64,000 nt of DNA from JBCBDX01 sp039815825 (GTDB lineage: Bacteria > Pseudomonadota > Alphaproteobacteria > Rhizobiales > Rhizobiaceae): the NCBI GenBank assembly GCA_039815825.1, contig JBCBYO010000003.1, positions 1 through 64,000 on the forward strand, read 5' to 3'. Made by a program: the position numbers and the translations under genes. Positions 1-7,744 of this stretch are shown piece by piece. The notes beneath the pieces were generated by a model, which was given only the letters and a program-made list of their open reading frames with translations, was not told where the DNA came from and made no database searches. The first letter of the stretch is position 1. Each line of letters opens with the position of its first letter.

Positions 1-5
1 GGATT

Positions 6-374
6 ATGCGCACACGCCTAATTTTAGCGACTTTGCTTATTATCCTGGCCCTAATTCTGCCCGTATACGCATTGGCAGCAGAGCTGATTATGCTCGAGCA
101 ACGCGGCTGTGTTTACTGCAAGCGTTGGGACAAGGAGATTGGCGGAATATATCCGAAAACAGATGAGGGGAAACTTGCCCCGCTGCGGAAAGTGGATATT
201 CACGACCCGCTTCCGGATGACCTCAAAGGCCTTCAGATTGATCGTTTTACCCCCACGTTCATCGTCATGGATGGGCGAACTGAAGTAGGTAGAATACGCG
301 GATACCCAGGTGATGAGTTTTTCTGGTTTCTACTTGGTAGCCTTCTTGAAGAATTGCCAAACCAAGCAGAATAG
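6..374 (+). CDS. SoxS-like periplasmic thioredoxin-fold protein
   Basis: This 122-residue protein has a hydrophobic signal sequence (about residues 1-25, ending in an Ala-rich cleavage region) followed by a thioredoxin-like domain with the redox pair C35-V-Y-C38. It should act in the periplasm. Its size and the GCVYC motif match the SoxS thioredoxins that keep the thiosulfate-oxidising SoxYZ carrier active or report sulfur redox state. The next two genes on the same strand are an ArsR persulfide-type repressor and a YeeE/YedE transporter, a grouping typical of sox loci. The ATG lies only five bases from the window edge, so the upstream context is not visible; other sox genes could lie to the left. 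The fold is certain, the exact partner is inferred. Confidence 0.75.
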   Translation: MRTRLILATLLIILALILPVYALAAELIMLEQRGCVYCKRWDKEIGGIYPKTDEGKLAPLRKVDIHDPLPDDLKGLQIDRFTPTFIVMDGRTEVGRIRGYPGDEFFWFLLGSLLEELPNQAE

Positions 375-410
375 CTATATGGTGCGACGCAGCAATAGTA
401 CGGTGAAACG

Positions 411-752
411 ATGGCACTTCCAAAGCTAGCTGCGAATATGAACTCGGCTGATGCAGCCGAGCTTATTCGACAGGCTCGAAAGGCATCTGAGCTGCTCAAA
501 GCGTTGAGTCATGAAACGCGATTACTAATCCTGTGTATTCTCTCCGAGGGCGAAAAGTCTGTATCAGACCTTGAGGAGATCCTGTCGATGCCGCAAGCAA
601 GTGTCTCCCAGCAACTTGCTCGCTTGCGTAGCGATGGCTTGGTCGTCACGCGAAGAGATGGCCGCATGATCTACTATTCGATTGCCGGCAGCGACGTTTC
701 ATCGGTGGTCGAAACGTTATACGAACTTTTCTGCACTCCAGTTCGCGGCTAA
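411..752 (+). CDS. ArsR-family persulfide-sensing repressor (BigR/SqrR/SoxR type)
   Basis: This 113-residue winged-helix protein has the ArsR pattern, with a recognition helix around residues 60-75 (motif SMPQASVSQQLARL). With the ATG used here, cysteines fall at positions 42 (in LILCIL) and 108 (in LFCTP), the same spacing as the thiol pair of BigR and SqrR, which form a disulfide or polysulfide bridge on exposure to reactive sulfur and then release DNA. It has no metal-binding CxC motif, which argues against an arsenite or metal sensor. It sits between the SoxS-like gene and the YeeE/YedE transporter gene and probably represses this small operon. An ATG at 438 is an alternative start; the ribosome site is weak for both. 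Confidence 0.8.
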   Translation: MALPKLAANMNSADAAELIRQARKASELLKALSHETRLLILCILSEGEKSVSDLEEILSMPQASVSQQLARLRSDGLVVTRRDGRMIYYSIAGSDVSSVVETLYELFCTPVRG

Positions 753-829
753 AACCACCATTGGCTTAAGCACTTGCGAAATGCGCAACATCCTGTCAGC
801 AATCTTGCATGGATGCGAAGGAGGAGCGC

Positions 830-1939
830 ATGTCATTATTCGAATACGCATGGACGGTGCCAATTGCAGCCCTTTTAGTCGGCGCTGTCATGGGTTTTGT
901 GGCGCGATGGAGCCATTTTTGCGCTCTGGCCGCTCTCGAGCGACATTGGTATGCTGACGATAGTCGCGGCTTACGATCATGGGGGCTCGCGGCTGGCATT
1001 GCGCTTTTTGCAACGCTGTCGCTTCAGATGGCCGGGTTCATCGACATTTCGCAGAGCTTTTACCTTACCGAACCGGCTCCGCTTTTAGGTGCAATCGCCG
1101 GCGGCTTGATGTTCGGTGTTGGCATGGCGCTTGTGGGCACATGTGGGTTTGGCGCGGTGGTTCGGTTTGGTGGCGGCAATCTACGCGCACTCGTCGTCCT
1201 GACAGGTATGGGCCTTGCTGCAATAGCTGCTCAACGTGGAATTACAGCCTACGGACGTGAATGGTTTCTAGACCCATTTGCCTTGGACCTACAGGTTCTT
1301 GGATTAGCGGCGAAAGGCAGCCCATTGACGGTCTCTTCGGGTGTTACATCGGAAGCCGCAATTGGCTTGCTGATCGCGGCTGCGCTTATGTTCTGGTGCT
1401 TGAAGGACCGGGCATTTCGGTTAGACTCGACCAAACTTGTTGCCGGAACTGTGATCGGACTTTGTGTTGCCGCTGGCTGGTATGTGACCTCTACCGCGCA
1501 GCAAGTTGGCTTTGAGCCTTTCCAGGTTGAAGCCGGCTCTTTCGTTGCGCCCGTCGGTGACACCATCCTACAAATCATAATGGTGACCGGCCAAGGGCCG
1601 GACTATGGCGTGGGGCTCGTTGTCGGTGTGTTTGTTGGTGCTGCGTTCGCAGCATGGAAGGCAGACGATATGCGTTGGGAAGCCTGTGACGATGCGCGCG
1701 AGCTGGGACGGCATCTGCTGGGCGCGTTCTTGATGGGAACCGGCGGTGTCTTCGCGTTGGGCTGTACCATCGGTCAAGGCATTTCAGCAGTCTCGGCGCT
1801 GTCGCTGTCGGCCCCATTGGCGATAGTATCGATGATATTTGGCGCGAGAATCGGCCTATCGCTGCTCGTTGAAGGTAGAATGTTGGCGTTTCTCCGCGCG
1901 CCCAACGAGGAAAAAGGGCAACATCATCCAGCTGAATAA
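830..1939 (+). CDS. YeeE/YedE family transporter (SoxT-like, sulfur compound permease)
   Basis: This is a 369-residue multi-spanning inner-membrane protein. I place the start at 830 because a strong AAGGAGG lies just in front; an ATG at 809 would bury that site. Conserved cysteine motifs are visible: SHFC at residue 31, GTCGFG in the middle and ALGCTIGQG near the C-terminus. These match the cysteines that pass thiosulfate through TsuA-type YeeE proteins. In sox loci such a transporter is paired with the ArsR regulator SoxR, either importing a sulfur compound or helping to signal its presence. Here it directly follows that type of regulator. The substrate (thiosulfate, persulfide or other) cannot be read from sequence. 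Confidence 0.82.
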   Translation: MSLFEYAWTVPIAALLVGAVMGFVARWSHFCALAALERHWYADDSRGLRSWGLAAGIALFATLSLQMAGFIDISQSFYLTEPAPLLGAIAGGLMFGVGMALVGTCGFGAVVRFGGGNLRALVVLTGMGLAAIAAQRGITAYGREWFLDPFALDLQVLGLAAKGSPLTVSSGVTSEAAIGLLIAAALMFWCLKDRAFRLDSTKLVAGTVIGLCVAAGWYVTSTAQQVGFEPFQVEAGSFVAPVGDTILQIIMVTGQGPDYGVGLVVGVFVGAAFAAWKADDMRWEACDDARELGRHLLGAFLMGTGGVFALGCTIGQGISAVSALSLSAPLAIVSMIFGARIGLSLLVEGRMLAFLRAPNEEKGQHHPAE

Positions 1940-2143
1940 ATCCGGCAGGTCGCGGCCGAATGAGGAAACATTGGCCCGAAAGGTCACAGCTTTAAACTAA
2001 CAAGCGAAAGTGAGCCGCATCTTCGAGCCGACTATTGAGTTTTCTCTAAAATTGGGCGCTGAGATGAAGAACGTATCATATCAAAGCATTGAAATGTGCA
2101 AGTAGCCAATATCCGATGGCGCTACCTATCTGCGTCATTACGC

Positions 2144-4210
2144 TTAGCGCAACGCGGCTTCGATGTTGCCGCCATCAACTGTCATCACATGGGCTGTTGT
2201 GCGTTCCGCTTTTGCAAGCGCTACAAAAGCGTTTGCCACGTGATGGGCCTCGACTTCCTTACCGAGCAGATTACCGGCCATGTATTCCTCTTCGGAGACA
2301 CCGCGGGCCAGTGCGCGCGTTTTGATAAATGCATCGTCGAGCAGACCAGAGCGGATACGATCCGCGTTGACGCCGTTAACGCGAATGCCCTCCCCGCCTA
2401 GTTCCAGCGCTAGCTGGCGTAAGAGGAAGAACGTAGCTGCCTTTGGTAATCCATAAGCGCCAAAACCCTTGCCCGGATTGACCGCCTGTTTGGAGACGTT
2501 GAACAGTATTTGCCCGCCATGGCCTTGGAGACGGAATATGTCGGTTGCCGCTTTGGCCATCTCCCGGTGCGCAAAAAAATTGACTTCAAACGACGCCCGC
2601 AAAGCTGCATCGTCCATCGCCAGAATGTCGCCTTGCAGGGCATAGCCGGCGTTCGATACCAGAATGTCGATGCCGCCATATCGCTTTACAACTTCATTGA
2701 TCGCTTGCTGAGCTGCACCGCTTTGTGAAAGGTCGGCGGTAATGGCAAGTGTCCCGGCACCGAGCCTTGCAGCTGCGGCTTGGCATTTCTCAGTATCCTG
2801 ATCGATGAGCGCCACTGCCGCGCCTTCGTTTGCAAAGGCTTTGGCGACCGCTTGGCCGATAGCTCCGGCGCCGCCTGTTACAGCAACAATTTGACCCGTA
2901 AAGGCTTTCGCACTGGCCTTGGCGAGTTTTGCCTGCTCCAGCGACCAATATTCCATATCAAACAAATCATCTTGCCCGATCGGGTGGAAACCACCTGCCG
3001 CTTCCCCGAGCGTCATAACTTCCACGGTCTGCTCAGCGATATCGGCGGCGGTCGCGGCGGCCTTTGCGTCTTTTCCGATACCGACAATGCCGATGCCCTC
3101 AATCCATGCGACACATGGGTGCGGTTCGAGCATAATTTTGTGGCCGCCTACACGAGCGTTCTGTTGCTGAAACATCTTGCGATATTGGTCAGCGTAGGCA
3201 GCCACTTTTGTCGCGATATGGTTCTTGTCTGCTGCTTGATCATCCTTGGTAATGACGAGCATGCGACCTTTCGTGCGGATGACATGATCGGGTGAGCCAA
3301 CGCCGCGTTGGCAGAGCGCGTCCAAGTCAGTCCGTTTGAGGAATTCATCTACGATAGGACCAGTACGCAGATCGGTGACGACCGGTAGCGGATCCGTCTT
3401 TTGATGTTCACCACGGATTTTGGCAATCGCGCCACGCAATCGCGGTAGTACAACTGCCGTGGCCTGGTGTTCTGATTGTCGAACCCGATGAACGCTGGTT
3501 GTGAAAGTGCGTCCGTTGGCTTTGTGCGCCAACCATTCCTCAACTTCGTTGGTATGCGCTATTACGCGATCGTAACTTTCTTTGGCTGTGTCGCCGAAGG
3601 TGAAGTGACCATGCTGCAACAACACCATACCTTCGCACTCGGGGTTGGCATCAAAAACATCAACTGCTTTTTTTGCCAAGGCGAACCCCGGCATGATGTA
3701 CGGTACGCAAACCAACCGTCCGCCAAAAATGGCTTCCACAGCAGTCTGGGCATTGGGTAAATTAGCCAGCGCGAGGAAAGCGGTCGCATGGGTATGATCG
3801 ACGAAACGATGTGGCAAATAGGCGTGCAGTAGCGTTTCGACGGATGGGTTCGGTGATGTCGTGTCGATTAGGTTGGCCCGCTGAACATTGACCATGTCTT
3901 CGTCAGAAAGCTTGTCTAGCGCGCGCAGTGCCATGAGCGGCTCCATACGCACACCCGGCAATCCCGGCGGTTCAATTGTATCAAGGTCCCAGCCGGACCC
4001 TTTTACGTGTAGCACGTCGATGGGTTTGCCGAAGTAATCGGGACGCACAACTTTCACCGATGTGTTGCCGCCACCGTGCATCACCAAATCCGGGTCTGCG
4101 CCGATAATGCGTGATGAATAGACCCTGTCTGCCAGTAGCAGGTCTGCCTCTTCGTCGGCGCCTGCACGCCATTTTGCCGCGTCGTTTTCGTTCCACAAAT
4201 TCGGTCGCAT
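2144..4210 (-). CDS. Fused class II aldolase / short-chain dehydrogenase (candidate MTRu-1-P aldolase)
   Basis: This 688-residue protein has two enzyme halves. Residues 1 to about 420 are a class II aldolase with the substrate loop GGGNTS (46-51), a glutamate in SVETLL (E125) and zinc histidines in HTH (139, 141) and in QHGH (200-202). Residues about 435-688 are a Rossmann dehydrogenase with GGAGAIG (446-452), NAG (520-522), S573 and YGLPK (Y586, K590). The same architecture is known from RhaD fusions that cleave rhamnulose-1-phosphate and oxidise lactaldehyde. No rhamnose isomerase or kinase is nearby; instead mtnA and mtnK are, so I infer cleavage of 5-methylthio- or 5-deoxyribulose-1-phosphate to DHAP plus an aldehyde that the second half oxidises or reduces. 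It is divergent from the SorC-type regulator gene across an operator region. Confidence 0.8.
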   Translation of the reverse strand: MRPNLWNENDAAKWRAGADEEADLLLADRVYSSRIIGADPDLVMHGGGNTSVKVVRPDYFGKPIDVLHVKGSGWDLDTIEPPGLPGVRMEPLMALRALDKLSDEDMVNVQRANLIDTTSPNPSVETLLHAYLPHRFVDHTHATAFLALANLPNAQTAVEAIFGGRLVCVPYIMPGFALAKKAVDVFDANPECEGMVLLQHGHFTFGDTAKESYDRVIAHTNEVEEWLAHKANGRTFTTSVHRVRQSEHQATAVVLPRLRGAIAKIRGEHQKTDPLPVVTDLRTGPIVDEFLKRTDLDALCQRGVGSPDHVIRTKGRMLVITKDDQAADKNHIATKVAAYADQYRKMFQQQNARVGGHKIMLEPHPCVAWIEGIGIVGIGKDAKAAATAADIAEQTVEVMTLGEAAGGFHPIGQDDLFDMEYWSLEQAKLAKASAKAFTGQIVAVTGGAGAIGQAVAKAFANEGAAVALIDQDTEKCQAAAARLGAGTLAITADLSQSGAAQQAINEVVKRYGGIDILVSNAGYALQGDILAMDDAALRASFEVNFFAHREMAKAATDIFRLQGHGGQILFNVSKQAVNPGKGFGAYGLPKAATFFLLRQLALELGGEGIRVNGVNADRIRSGLLDDAFIKTRALARGVSEEEYMAGNLLGKEVEAHHVANAFVALAKAERTTAHVMTVDGGNIEAALR

Positions 4211-4230
4211 AGGCTCACTCCCGCGTCATG

Positions 4231-4259
4231 TTTGACAAAAGTCAGACTAGTCTGTCAAA
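4231..4259. promoter_or_regulatory. Operator in the divergent aldolase/regulator promoter
   Basis: The palindrome-like TTGACAAAAGTCAG occupies 4232-4245 and is followed by a CAGACTAGTCTG palindrome and a second inverted TGTCAA half-site ending at 4258. The same TTGAC-N4-GTCA core recurs at 7700 and 19565. The site lies between the divergent starts of the aldolase fusion (4210) and the SorC-type regulator (4280), where an autoregulating repressor would bind. Confidence 0.7.
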
Positions 4260-4279
4260 TGTTGATTGGAGGATTTGGC

Positions 4280-5254
4280 ATGTCATTGGATGCATCACGG
4301 CGCCACATTCGTATGGTCGGAGGCGAAGATACGATCATAGAAGCTGCCTGGCTTTATTATCATGATGGTTTGAACCAAAATGATATCGCCACCCGCCTCG
4401 GCGTTTCGCGCGCAACCGTGGTCAACTACCTACAGGAAGCGCGTGAGCGTGGTTTTGTCCAAATCAATTTGTCGGACGAGGTTTTCAGTGGCCACCGCCT
4501 TGCCTTGCAGCTGAAAGACAAGTTTGGGCTAAAAGGTGCACTTGTGATCCCCGATGGCGACAATAAGGGGGACGTTGCGCCGAAACGCGTTGCACGCGCC
4601 GCTGCACGTTGGTTGCCTTCCGTTTTGGCGCCAGGTGACCGGCTTGGGGTCGCCTGGGGCAAAACGATTTATGACGTTGCTGAAAATCTGGAAACGGTTG
4701 CCACACCGGATCTCACGGTTCTGCAATTGGTGGGTTCTATGGCAACGCCCTACGGATTTTCTGCCGACGTTTGCTCCTCTTACGTCGCGCGGCGGCTTTT
4801 TGCCCGGTGTGTGAACCTGCACGTCCCTGCAATCGTTTCGACCCCAAGTGTGGCAGACGTGCTGCGGCAAGAGGAGCTGATTGCGAGCCAGCTTGAGGAG
4901 ATTAATCGTTTCAACAAAACGCTTTTTGCGGTTGGTTCATGCTTGCCGAACAGCCACGTGGTCTCTTCCGGGGTGGCGACCGTCGATGAGCTGCAATGGT
5001 ATGTCAAACAGGGGGCTACCGGCGTTCTTTGCGGGCGGTTTATTGACCGTGATGGCAAGGGCATTAAAGGCCCGTTGGATGATCGCATGATGGGCGTTTC
5101 GCTCCAAATGATGCGCAAACCAGAGGTTGGTATTTTGGTTTCAGTGGGTGATGACCGGGTGCCAGCTGCCGCTGCTGCAATGCGTGGCGGCTATGCCACC
5201 CATCTGGTGACACACCAATCCAGCGCTGAGATGCTTATCGCTTCAGGCAGCTGA
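4280..5254 (+). CDS. SorC/DeoR-type sugar-binding transcriptional regulator
   Basis: This 324-residue protein has an N-terminal helix-turn-helix (about residues 25-55, motif NQNDIATRLGVSRATV) and a large C-terminal domain of the SorC sugar-phosphate-binding type. Members usually sense a phosphorylated intermediate of the pathway they control. I chose the ATG at 4280 because TGGAGGA lies six bases upstream; a longer TTG start at 4232 would place coding sequence inside the operator. It is divergent from the aldolase fusion and its 3' end overlaps the convergent mtnA end by 12 bases. The repeated TTGAC-N4-GTCA palindromes in front of three transcription units make it the obvious candidate regulator of the whole set; this is inferred, not shown. 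Confidence 0.85.
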   Translation: MSLDASRRHIRMVGGEDTIIEAAWLYYHDGLNQNDIATRLGVSRATVVNYLQEARERGFVQINLSDEVFSGHRLALQLKDKFGLKGALVIPDGDNKGDVAPKRVARAAARWLPSVLAPGDRLGVAWGKTIYDVAENLETVATPDLTVLQLVGSMATPYGFSADVCSSYVARRLFARCVNLHVPAIVSTPSVADVLRQEELIASQLEEINRFNKTLFAVGSCLPNSHVVSSGVATVDELQWYVKQGATGVLCGRFIDRDGKGIKGPLDDRMMGVSLQMMRKPEVGILVSVGDDRVPAAAAAMRGGYATHLVTHQSSAEMLIASGS

Positions 5255-6346
5255 ACGGCGTTCGGGGAATAGCGATAAAAGGCCCTCATGGCTTGCTTCA
5301 CAAACACCGCGCTCGGTAATCAAGCCGGTCACTAGGCGTGATGGTGTTACGTCAAATGCCGGGTTGCCGCCGGGCGTTCCATCGGGCGAAATCTGCACAA
5401 AACCGGTTTCACCGTTTTCATGCTTGCCAAAAATGTGGGTCACTTCATATCCATCGCGCTCTTCGATCGGGATCTCTTTAACTCCGTCTCGTACAGTCCA
5501 GTCGATGGTCGATGAAGGCAGCGCTACATAAAATGGAACGCCGTTATCTTTGGCTGCAAGGGCTTTCAAATAGGTGCCGATTTTGTTGCACACATCGCCA
5601 TGCGCTGTGGTTCTATCCGTTCCAACAATGACCATGTCGACTTGTCCATGCTGCATCAAATGGCCGCCGGCATTATCAACGATAAGGTGGTGGGGAATTT
5701 CGTTGCCGACCATTTCCCATGATGTGAGCTGCGCGCCCTGATTGCGTGGTCGGGTTTCATCGACCCAAACATGAATTGGTATATCAGCTTGTTGCGCATG
5801 ATACATCGGTGATGTTGCGGTGCCCCAATCAACGGTTGCAAGCCAACCAGCGTTACAATGGGTCAGCATGTTCACCGGTTCACCGCTTTTTTTATGGCTG
5901 GCAATTTGGCGCACAATTTCCAGCCCATGCACGCCAATCATCCGGTTGCATTCCACGTCATCGTCACAAATTTGTGCCGCCTTGGCGAACGCCGCATCTG
6001 CCCTGTCAGATGGTGCCAAAGGCGCCAATTCAGCGCGTTGTGCATCGAGAGCCCAACGTAGATTGACCGCCGTTGGTCTCGTTGCGTGCAGGACCTCATA
6101 GGCATGATCCAGTGACCCATCGGATGGGTCACGGGCCATCTGTTCAGCAATACCGTAAGCAGCGGTCGCGCCGATTAAAGGCGCTCCCCTCACCCACATA
6201 TCGCGAATAGATGCAGCAAATTCGTCTAGTGATTTGATGGTGACAATTTTGAACTCATGCGGCAGCCAGCGTTGGTCAATTATGTTGACGTGACCGGTGT
6301 TTCCATCACGCCAGATGGATCGATAATGCGTACCACCTACCTTCAT
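5243..6346 (-). CDS. mtnA: S-methyl-5-thioribose-1-phosphate isomerase
   Basis: This 367-residue enzyme converts 5-methylthioribose-1-phosphate to 5-methylthioribulose-1-phosphate in the cytosol; homologues also isomerise 5-deoxyribose-1-phosphate. Family hallmarks are present: the HCNAG motif with catalytic C164, and GTDRTTAHGDVCNKIGT with D244, matching the Cys/Asp pair of MtnA and separating it from eIF2B subunits. Its start codon overlaps the mtnK stop (ATGA, 6343-6346), so the two genes are translationally coupled. None of the later methionine-regenerating genes (dehydratase, enolase-phosphatase, dioxygenase, transaminase) is in the window, so its product is probably handed to the aldolase fusion. 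Confidence 0.95.
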   Translation of the reverse strand: MKVGGTHYRSIWRDGNTGHVNIIDQRWLPHEFKIVTIKSLDEFAASIRDMWVRGAPLIGATAAYGIAEQMARDPSDGSLDHAYEVLHATRPTAVNLRWALDAQRAELAPLAPSDRADAAFAKAAQICDDDVECNRMIGVHGLEIVRQIASHKKSGEPVNMLTHCNAGWLATVDWGTATSPMYHAQQADIPIHVWVDETRPRNQGAQLTSWEMVGNEIPHHLIVDNAGGHLMQHGQVDMVIVGTDRTTAHGDVCNKIGTYLKALAAKDNGVPFYVALPSSTIDWTVRDGVKEIPIEERDGYEVTHIFGKHENGETGFVQISPDGTPGGNPAFDVTPSRLVTGLITERGVCEASHEGLLSLFPERRSAA

Positions 6347-7608
6347 AACTGCGCTCCATTTTCCATCTGCCGAGCCATCGCTATAATCCGGTCCATGCCG
6401 CCAATCTGCCTGCGGTTCAAAACCAGTGCCCGCCCCAAGCGAAGTGCCCTCTCCTCCAGAACCGCCCTTTGATCGGGATTTTCGATCGTGTCCAACTCTG
6501 CGACGTGTGCGAGTCCGAGTATGCGTCGGTGCATTTCAATGCCAGCGAACCCGATCAGGTCTTCAAAAATCTCGTTGAGCAGCTGTTCGAGCGCTGCATC
6601 AGATACTTCAGGCTGGCCCTGATCTTCATAGAGCGTTTTAGGATAAAGGATGCCGTTACGTTCTGTGCGCCACAGCACCGCAAACTCATCACAAAAGGCG
6701 GTCCATGTTTCGCTGATTTGTTCAAGTATCCAAGCCTGGTAATCGGCGCAAACTTGGTCATCTTCCAAATGTGCAGAAGCCGCGTGGTAGGCCATCAGGT
6801 AATTGCCGATAAGCATGCCAATGTCGAAACCAAACGGCCCGTAAAACGCAAATTCCGGATCGATAATTCGTGCTTCATCTGGCGTAGCCATTATCGAGCC
6901 GGCATGCAGATCGCCATGGCAAAGCGTTTCACATTTCGCCGTGAATGCCCGCTTCATATGCTGCGCTTCTATCTTGAGCAGATGATCCGATCTGAGTTCC
7001 GCGACGACTCCGTCGAGTTGCGGCGTGGTGTGCCGGTTCATCTCCGCATCGAAATATGGATCTGTGAAAACCAGATTTTCCGTGATGTCGCAAAGTTCGA
7101 TATTTCCCGCAAACAGGGCAACATCATTTTTCTTATCGCCGGCGTCCATGGACAAGTCTGAGCCCCGAAACGCGGTGCGCGCGCAAAAGCGGCCCATTGT
7201 TTCACCGAGATCTTTGACCCTCTGCCCGCTCATCATGTGGTGCCGCAAAATTATGTGTGGGTGGAGACGCTCCATGATAATAAGCGCCTGTTCCTCGTCA
7301 AAATGCAGGATATCAGGAACGGAACCTGGATCCCGCTTCGCCTCTCGTGTCAGCGCATGAAATTCGAAGAACGCCCGCTTGAGCGGTAGGGGCCAGGAAT
7401 CGCCGACCAATCGAACGTAAGGCAGTGCCTGTTTGACGATGACTGATCCCTTGTCGCCTTCCACGATGAACACAAGGTTGAGGTTTCCGTCACCGACTTC
7501 CTGGACGGTCCACGATGATGGATCATCGCCGACATGGCTTACTAACTGGTCTAGAGCGCCCAGTCGCTTTGGCAGCGATTCCTGCGTTAAAGCTTCATAA
7601 GATGACAC
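6343..7608 (-). CDS. mtnK: S-methyl-5-thioribose kinase
   Basis: This kinase of 421 residues phosphorylates free 5-methylthioribose (or 5-deoxyribose) at C1. The choline-kinase-like fold shows the catalytic loop HGDLHAGSI (D233) and the metal-binding IDPEFAFYGP (D250), both typical of MtnK. I place the start at the GTG at 7608, which has GGGAGGAA just upstream and gives the usual family length; a longer frame to 7686 would run into the operator half-site. It is followed by mtnA with a four-base overlap and is divergent from the ABC importer genes. A kinase, rather than a phosphorylase, at the entry means the cluster handles the free sugar, consistent with uptake from outside. Confidence 0.95.
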   Translation of the reverse strand: MSSYEALTQESLPKRLGALDQLVSHVGDDPSSWTVQEVGDGNLNLVFIVEGDKGSVIVKQALPYVRLVGDSWPLPLKRAFFEFHALTREAKRDPGSVPDILHFDEEQALIIMERLHPHIILRHHMMSGQRVKDLGETMGRFCARTAFRGSDLSMDAGDKKNDVALFAGNIELCDITENLVFTDPYFDAEMNRHTTPQLDGVVAELRSDHLLKIEAQHMKRAFTAKCETLCHGDLHAGSIMATPDEARIIDPEFAFYGPFGFDIGMLIGNYLMAYHAASAHLEDDQVCADYQAWILEQISETWTAFCDEFAVLWRTERNGILYPKTLYEDQGQPEVSDAALEQLLNEIFEDLIGFAGIEMHRRILGLAHVAELDTIENPDQRAVLEERALRLGRALVLNRRQIGGMDRIIAMARQMENGAQL

Positions 7609-7685
7609 CTGTTTCCTCCCATGATCCAGGTGAAAAGACACCATAAATTGGTGATTGGACGCCATCGTAGAAAGCCGATCAGGCA

Positions 7686-7713
7686 TTTGTCAATATAGCT
7701 TGACTTTTGTCAG
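7686..7713. promoter_or_regulatory. Operator between mtnK and the ABC importer genes
   Basis: TTGACTTTTGTCAG at 7700-7713 is the second copy of the TTGAC-N4-GTCA palindrome, preceded by a half-site TTTGTCAA at 7686-7693. It lies in the 136-base divergent region between the mtnK start (7608) and the ABC ATPase start (7745), placed to control both directions. Confidence 0.7.
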
Positions 7714-7744
7714 GTGCGCTGTTGTGATTGCTGTGGGAGGAACT

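Noticed and set aside
1940..2143. Bidirectional terminator between the YeeE-type gene and the aldolase fusion
   Set aside because: No stem longer than a few base pairs next to a T-run was found.
2144..4210. Rhamnulose-1-phosphate aldolase (rhaD) as the gene name
   Set aside because: Domain order fits, but no rhamnose isomerase, kinase or mutarotase of the rhamnose type is near, whereas mtnA and mtnK are; I left the symbol empty.
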